In this document: piece by piece, positions 59,717-64,000 of the stretch
Layout: every line of letters starts with the position of its first letter
Position numbering within the stretch: the stretch's first letter is position 1
From: Brachionus rotundiformis
Taxonomy: Eukaryota; Rotifera; Eurotatoria; Ploima; Brachionidae
Assembly (NCBI GenBank): GCA_016802295.1
Contig: JAESIW010000124.1
Span: 372,001-436,000, forward strand
Direction: 5' to 3'
Length of the DNA stretch: 64,000 bases
Made by a program: the position numbers and the translations under genes
Notes under the pieces: model-generated
Told to the model about the DNA's origin: nothing
The model's input: the letters and a program-made list of their open reading frames with translations, nothing else
The model's database searches: none

Positions 59717-60315
59717 TGTTTGAATTTAAAACATAAATAATTTAATTTTTAAAATTAGATAATTTAAAATAAAAAAATATCGATTTATAATTGTTATCCA
59801 ATTTTATGTTTATTGTCTAAAAAAAAATAAAATTAAATCTCATTTAAAAATTAATATGAAAGATTCTCTTAAATGACATATATCAATATATTAATTTTAA
59901 TTTTTTTATCATGTCACCTGAATCATATAATACCTATTTATTTTTCAATATTTTTGTCAAGCAAAAGGAAATAAAAATTTAAAATCTAAATATATTCATA
60001 AAAAAACCAAACAAATCTTAAGTGGTGTCGTTATCCTTTTACCAAAAATCGAAAATAGAAGGAATAGAAAAAATATATTTTTAAAATATTTTATTTTAAA
60101 ATTACCAATTTTATAATTAAAGTATAAATTTTCGTAAATCATTTAAAGCTTTTCTATCAATTTAAAATATCAAAAATAAAAATTATAAAAATTTAACAAT
60201 TTTATTGTCAAGAAGCTTACAAATTTTAATTTGTAAGTTTAAAAGTGTTTTGCTCTAATTTTTAATTAGGAAATAGATTTTTAAAAAATCACTTAATTAA
60301 CATCACGTTTAAATA
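59717..60315. promoter_or_regulatory. Upstream region of TRPC-B and 3' flank of PLAC8-like gene
   Basis: AT-rich. It should include the TRPC-B promoter just above 59716. No specific sites recognised. Confidence 0.35.
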
Positions 60316-60912
60316 TTATATTATAGGGTCTGTTAATTTCATTTCTTCCGAGATTTGAATCTTAATTAAAATTTAATGTTAAATATGTCTTATTTAAAAA
60401 TGTTTTCAAATTTACCATTGCACAGTAAGGACAGCAATTGGCTGCCAAAGCATCCTCGAACAAATTACCCTAGAAATAAATTTTTTTAAACTAGTCCAGC
60501 ATTTTTAATCAATTACCTCAATTGATCTTTCAGTTCTAATTTTTGTCCGTAAAGGTGCCAGATTACCAAAAATCAAATTGCCAAATGTTTCATCAGCACG
60601 GTCAAAAAGAAAGAACATGTAGCACGGAGTGCAGAAAATCGCCATCAGAAATTCCCTAAAGTTGTCAAAGCAATCGAACAGGCCAACAGACCATTCACGA
60701 GTGCCATAAGTATAATGTCTATTTTATTATTTTTTAATTTTATTTGAATAAATTTTAAAAATCTAAATTTACTGTTGTCCTCCTTTCTGTAAAGGTGACC
60801 CTTTGCCCGGTTGTCTAAAAAAAAAATTTTTTTGAAAAAAGTGCCTGATTAAAGAGTGATTTTACGTTATTGTGGTAAAAATTGGTTCTTCAGTTGCTTG
60901 ATTGGTGCTCAT
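60316..60912 (-). CDS. PLAC8-family small cysteine-rich protein
   Basis: A five-exon gene assembled by eye: 60866-60912, 60773-60814, 60517-60718, 60416-60469, 60316-60360. All introns are GT-AG and all phases join, giving 129 residues. MSTNQATEEPIF leads to QHYTYGTREWSVGLFDCFDN, then EFLMAIFCTPCYMFFLFDRA, and AANCCPYCAMIQISEEM. This matches the PLAC8/cornifelin pattern: R-W--GL-DC-D, then a C-PC cluster, then a late CCPYC cluster. The usual size is 100-130 residues. Such proteins are small, membrane-associated and Cys-rich, and some affect metal or organ-size phenotypes; the role here is unknown. Exons are too short to show as a long reading frame. Confidence 0.8.
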
Positions 60913-61480
60913 TTTGGTTGATTTTTTAAGGAATAAATTTTTTAATTTTAAACTTGATGTCTTTGGGATTTAAGTTATCCTATTTATATCGATTGGTATC
61001 TTCCGAAGCATATGAAATAGTTTTATTGAAGCGGAAATTTGCTCTTGGAATCAAGTAAAAAATTAACTTGCCATGCCAGAGTATGGATGCGAACAATAAA
61101 GCTAGGACAATATTGATTTGAAACAAATTTTGACAACTTATAAACTACAATTTGTCATAAACAATTTAATTTTATTGATTGTGTATAATTTTTCAATAAA
61201 AGTGACAATTAATTTTACAAGCATAAAAATTTATCTATTTAATCAAGACATTGCCACGTTGATTTTAAAAGTTTAAAAAGAAAGATATTTGCTTTCAAAG
61301 ACAAGTGAAGTCAATTTTTTTATTGGCATTTACCAAAATAATTTGTTTGGCTTAACAAAATCTTTGAAAATTTTATCTTTTTCTTTTTTTATTTATCTTC
61401 AAATAAATTCAAGAAAAAATTAAAAAAAATTAAACTAAATCAAGAAAATAAATTTTACATAACTTGTTAAGTTTAAAGAA
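60913..61480. other. AT-rich intergenic sequence
   Basis: Upstream of the PLAC8-like gene. Nothing else recognised. Confidence 0.35.
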
Positions 61481-61539
61481 GATATGTTTTAACTGGCAAT
61501 ATTTTCTCTTTACAATAGAGATATTACACGATCTCTTCA

Positions 61540-62710
61540 GTAATATTCAGGTGCCAAGAAGTCATACCGAAGGACTGGTCAAGAGTTCCTATAGCTCTGG
61601 GAAGAATCAGAGGTGCTTTGGGTGCTATACTAAGGGAAGAGCAAGATGGATTTAAAAGAGGCAGAGGATATCTGCGCTAAGAAACATCAAAAACAAAGTC
61701 TGGAATGGAAAAGCCCTTTGTTCCTAAAAATTGAAGACTTTAAAAAGGCCTTTGATGGTATACACAGCGAAACCTTTTAGGCCATATTAACAAACTATGG
61801 CCTGCCACAGAAGAAGGTTAACTTGATAAAACTCTCTATGAGAAGTTCGAGTGTATCCTAAGTCCGGAAAAAGGACAATATGAGAACTTCAAAGTGTTCC
61901 AGGAGTCAGTCAAGAATGTGTTCTCTCTCCGACACTATTCCTAATTATGATTAATTATGTCATGAGGAAAACTATCTCAATCCCGAGGGGTATACAGTGG
62001 GAGTTAACAACAAAGCTTTAAGATTTACACTTTACCGATGATTTGGTGAAAAACGCTAGACCAGCTTGGCTCGAAATAAATGGGGACAAAACGAAAACCA
62101 AGCATAAACACCAAATTGGATACCATGGATGGTACACAAATTGAGTGTGTTAATGAATTTACATACTTAGGAAGTATCATAAGTGATAAAATGGTAACTC
62201 ATAAAGACATTAAGAATAGAATTGCAAAAGCAAATGGAGTGTTTGCCAGACTTAGACCAGTATGGAAATCAAAATACCACAGAAAGGAAATAACAATCAA
62301 CACTGATGTATGAAACTGAATGCTGTGTAGAGTTCGAGTTGGATAAAAAAAGCCTGAACACGTTCCATAAAAGTAGCCTGAGAAGAATTCTTGGGATACA
62401 CTGGCCTGAAATATTGTCAAACGATGAACTATATAGAAGAACGAAGTCAGAGTCATTGAGGCAATGTATCAGAAATAAAAGACTATGGTGGGTTGGACAT
62501 GTACTTATAATGAAAAGAATATGAATACCAAACAGAGCTCTTCAATGGACTATCTCAAGGACGAAGAAAGGTAGGAAGACCAGAAATAACATGGAGGTCG
62601 ACAATCATGAAAGAGTTCACCGAAATGGGAATGACATAGAGAGAAGCAAGGGTGAAATCAAAATTGAAAACCCTATACTCCACCAGAACTGAATAAGAAA
62701 AAAAAAAATT
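61540..62710 (+). mobile_element. RTE-like LINE relic with poly-A tail
   Basis: Plus strand, several broken frames: VPRSHTEGLVKSSYSSGKNQ, EEQDGFKRGRGYL, FLKIEDFKKAFDGIHSETF, NYGLPQKKVNLIKLSMRSSS, FTDDLV (catalytic DD), ECVNEFTYLGSIISDKMVTH, IAKANGVFARLRPVWKSKYH, LRRILGIHWPEILSND and RLWWVGHVLIMKRI. The element ends in LYSTRTE, a stop and an A run at 62697-62709. Motif order is that of RTE-type reverse transcriptases. It is a longer sibling of the copy at 31745-32490, 5' truncated, with many frameshifts. It sits directly beyond the 3' end of the carbonic anhydrase gene. Confidence 0.85.
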
Positions 62711-62795
62711 CTCTTGGTCAAAACCAAGTCTAAAAATTAGATTTTTTTTAAAATTTATTTATAAAAAGAACAAAATTAATTTTTAAACATTTATT

Positions 62796-63798
62796 TTACT
62801 CAAATGATTTGATAATTTTTCTCTCATTTAATTCACAAGGTAGTCTGGTATTTTTCTTAATGCGTTTTGACTCACTGCACTCGTATTCACAAGAACATGA
62901 GTACATTTCTTTTATCTTATTGAGCTAATAATAGAATTTAAAATTATCACTTAGATAAAAAATAATAATTAAACTAGTTAACTTGTCTAATCGAAATTTG
63001 TACTGGATCATGAAAAACAGTCCATAAAACACTTTCGGTACAAGGTGGAGTGGTCAGTGAGCCCAAATATGTCCAGTACTTTGATATATTATCTAAATAA
63101 ATAAGTTCTTAGTTTTTTTTTTGTTTTAAAAAAATTTTATTAAACCTGGAAAAAATTTTATTAATTCAATGGGTCTGGTGACAAAAGTGGACTGGTTTGC
63201 AAGTCTAACATTTTCAATAGCATTGGTTATTTTATTAAATTCAGCATGCTCAGCCCCCACCTTTAATTAGTCAAAAACTTAACTAGACCAATGGTAAAAA
63301 GTGCAAAATTACTATCAAAAATATGGCAAACACTGCCAAGCCATCATGGTTATTGGACCCTAGAGCTGTCTCAAAAGAAGAATACTTCGAGTCATTCCAA
63401 TAGACAAAGTGCAATTCGCCAGCAAACGAGCCACCGTCGACAAAATGCTCCGAGCCTGAGCATTCGTCCAAACCCCAATGCATGTGAAATTGGGCAAATT
63501 TGTAAGAATTTGGCAAAATACCACCAGAGACTGAGGACGTGTCACTGGCAGAACTGACTATAAAAGTGTGGCCATTGTTTTTTAGCTCTATGAAACAGTT
63601 CAAATCAAAGTCCAGCACAAATTGGTTGTTCCTAAGACTTTCGTCATACTCGCACAAGTCGCTATTTATGTCAATTGGCGACTGATTCCGGCCTTTGGCG
63701 CTTGGATAGTAAATAGCCCAAGAATTAGTGTTGTTATAGTTCCATGTATGTGAATTTGCACCAGGCTTTACTTTTCCACTTGAACTGCAGCAACCCAT
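62796..63798 (-). CDS. Alpha carbonic anhydrase, probably lipid-anchored
   Basis: Four exons: 63313-63798, 63146-63260, 62983-63092, 62796-62924; phases join, giving 279 residues. It interconverts CO2 and bicarbonate. Seen: QSPIDI, NNGHTF, QFHMHWG (two zinc His), GELHFVYWN (third zinc His), LAVFAIFLI joined to VGAEH, then YWTYLGSLTTPPCTESVLW and ISIRQ. All three zinc ligands and the TTPPC loop are present. The N-terminus is MGCCSSSG and not a secretory signal: Gly2 with Cys3/Cys4 fits N-myristoylation plus palmitoylation, so a cytoplasmic-face membrane location is inferred. The C-terminal exon is Cys-rich (MYSCSCEYECSES), unlike cytosolic family members. Confidence 0.9.
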
Positions 63799-64000
63799 TT
63801 TTGATAAATACAGAAATTATTTTGGCAATTTTCACAAAATAGTAAATCAAACAATGTGCCAAGCTTTAATAAGCATGCAACAATTAGATAAATCGTATAT
63901 TGATAATTACAAGGTTTTCATGATATGGATTCATATCATGTTTGATTCTGTCATATATTTCAACTTTTTTTTTCTTAGTAATTTATTTTAATTAAAGAAA
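63799..64000. promoter_or_regulatory. Carbonic anhydrase upstream region with a small palindrome
   Basis: Presumed promoter. CATGATATG (63919-63927) and CATATCATG (63932-63940) form a perfect 9-bp inverted repeat with a 4-bp centre, a possible dimeric factor site. Confidence 0.4.

Overview
The window reads as nuclear DNA of a small, very AT-rich animal genome. Its genes are typical metazoan ones (TRPC channel, alpha carbonic anhydrase, ZMPSTE24-type CAAX protease, UCKL1, GABARAP, S1A serine proteases). Most introns are 45-65 bp with GT...AG ends, and the space between genes is packed with decayed transposons. The best guess is a rotifer, perhaps a monogonont such as Brachionus; this is inferred from style and has not been checked by a search.

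Layout. 1-14.9 kb is a gene-scale inverted duplication with its axis near 7.0 kb. Left arm, outer to inner: UCKL1 3' end, S1A protease A, truncated 3' end of a DUF4139 gene. Right arm, inner to outer: intact DUF4139 gene, S1A protease B, complete UCKL1. GABARAP sits in the spacer. The arms carry different insertions: a LINE tail and a hAT relic on the left, a Jockey/CR1-like LINE on the right. 15-20.9 kb is gene-poor and rich in LINE relics. 20.9-23.0 kb is a five-exon CAAX protease gene, followed by a dead Tc1 relic. 26.4-27.6 kb is a membrane-anchored FkbM-type methyltransferase. 29.9-34.5 kb is a five-exon C2H2 zinc-finger gene. Its decayed mirror copy, RTE LINE included, lies at 35.1-36.9 kb (axis about 34.8 kb). 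37-39.1 kb holds a 506-bp direct repeat, and 40.4-42.7 kb a decayed MULE transposon. 44.6-59.7 kb holds two TRPC channel genes in tail-to-tail orientation (axis about 52 kb). 60.3-63.8 kb contains a small PLAC8-family gene, an RTE LINE relic and a carbonic anhydrase gene.

The main theme is repeated inverted duplication of genes at several scales (axes near 7.0, 10.8, 34.8 and 52 kb), followed by patchy homogenisation. In the TRPC pair, about 890 bp covering the ankyrin/TRP_2 exons and one intron shows a single mismatch, while exon 1 and all exons after exon 3 have clearly diverged. The two genes also differ reciprocally in two introns. This pattern suggests gene conversion between mirror copies. 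No operon-like or prokaryotic content and no CRISPR array was seen.
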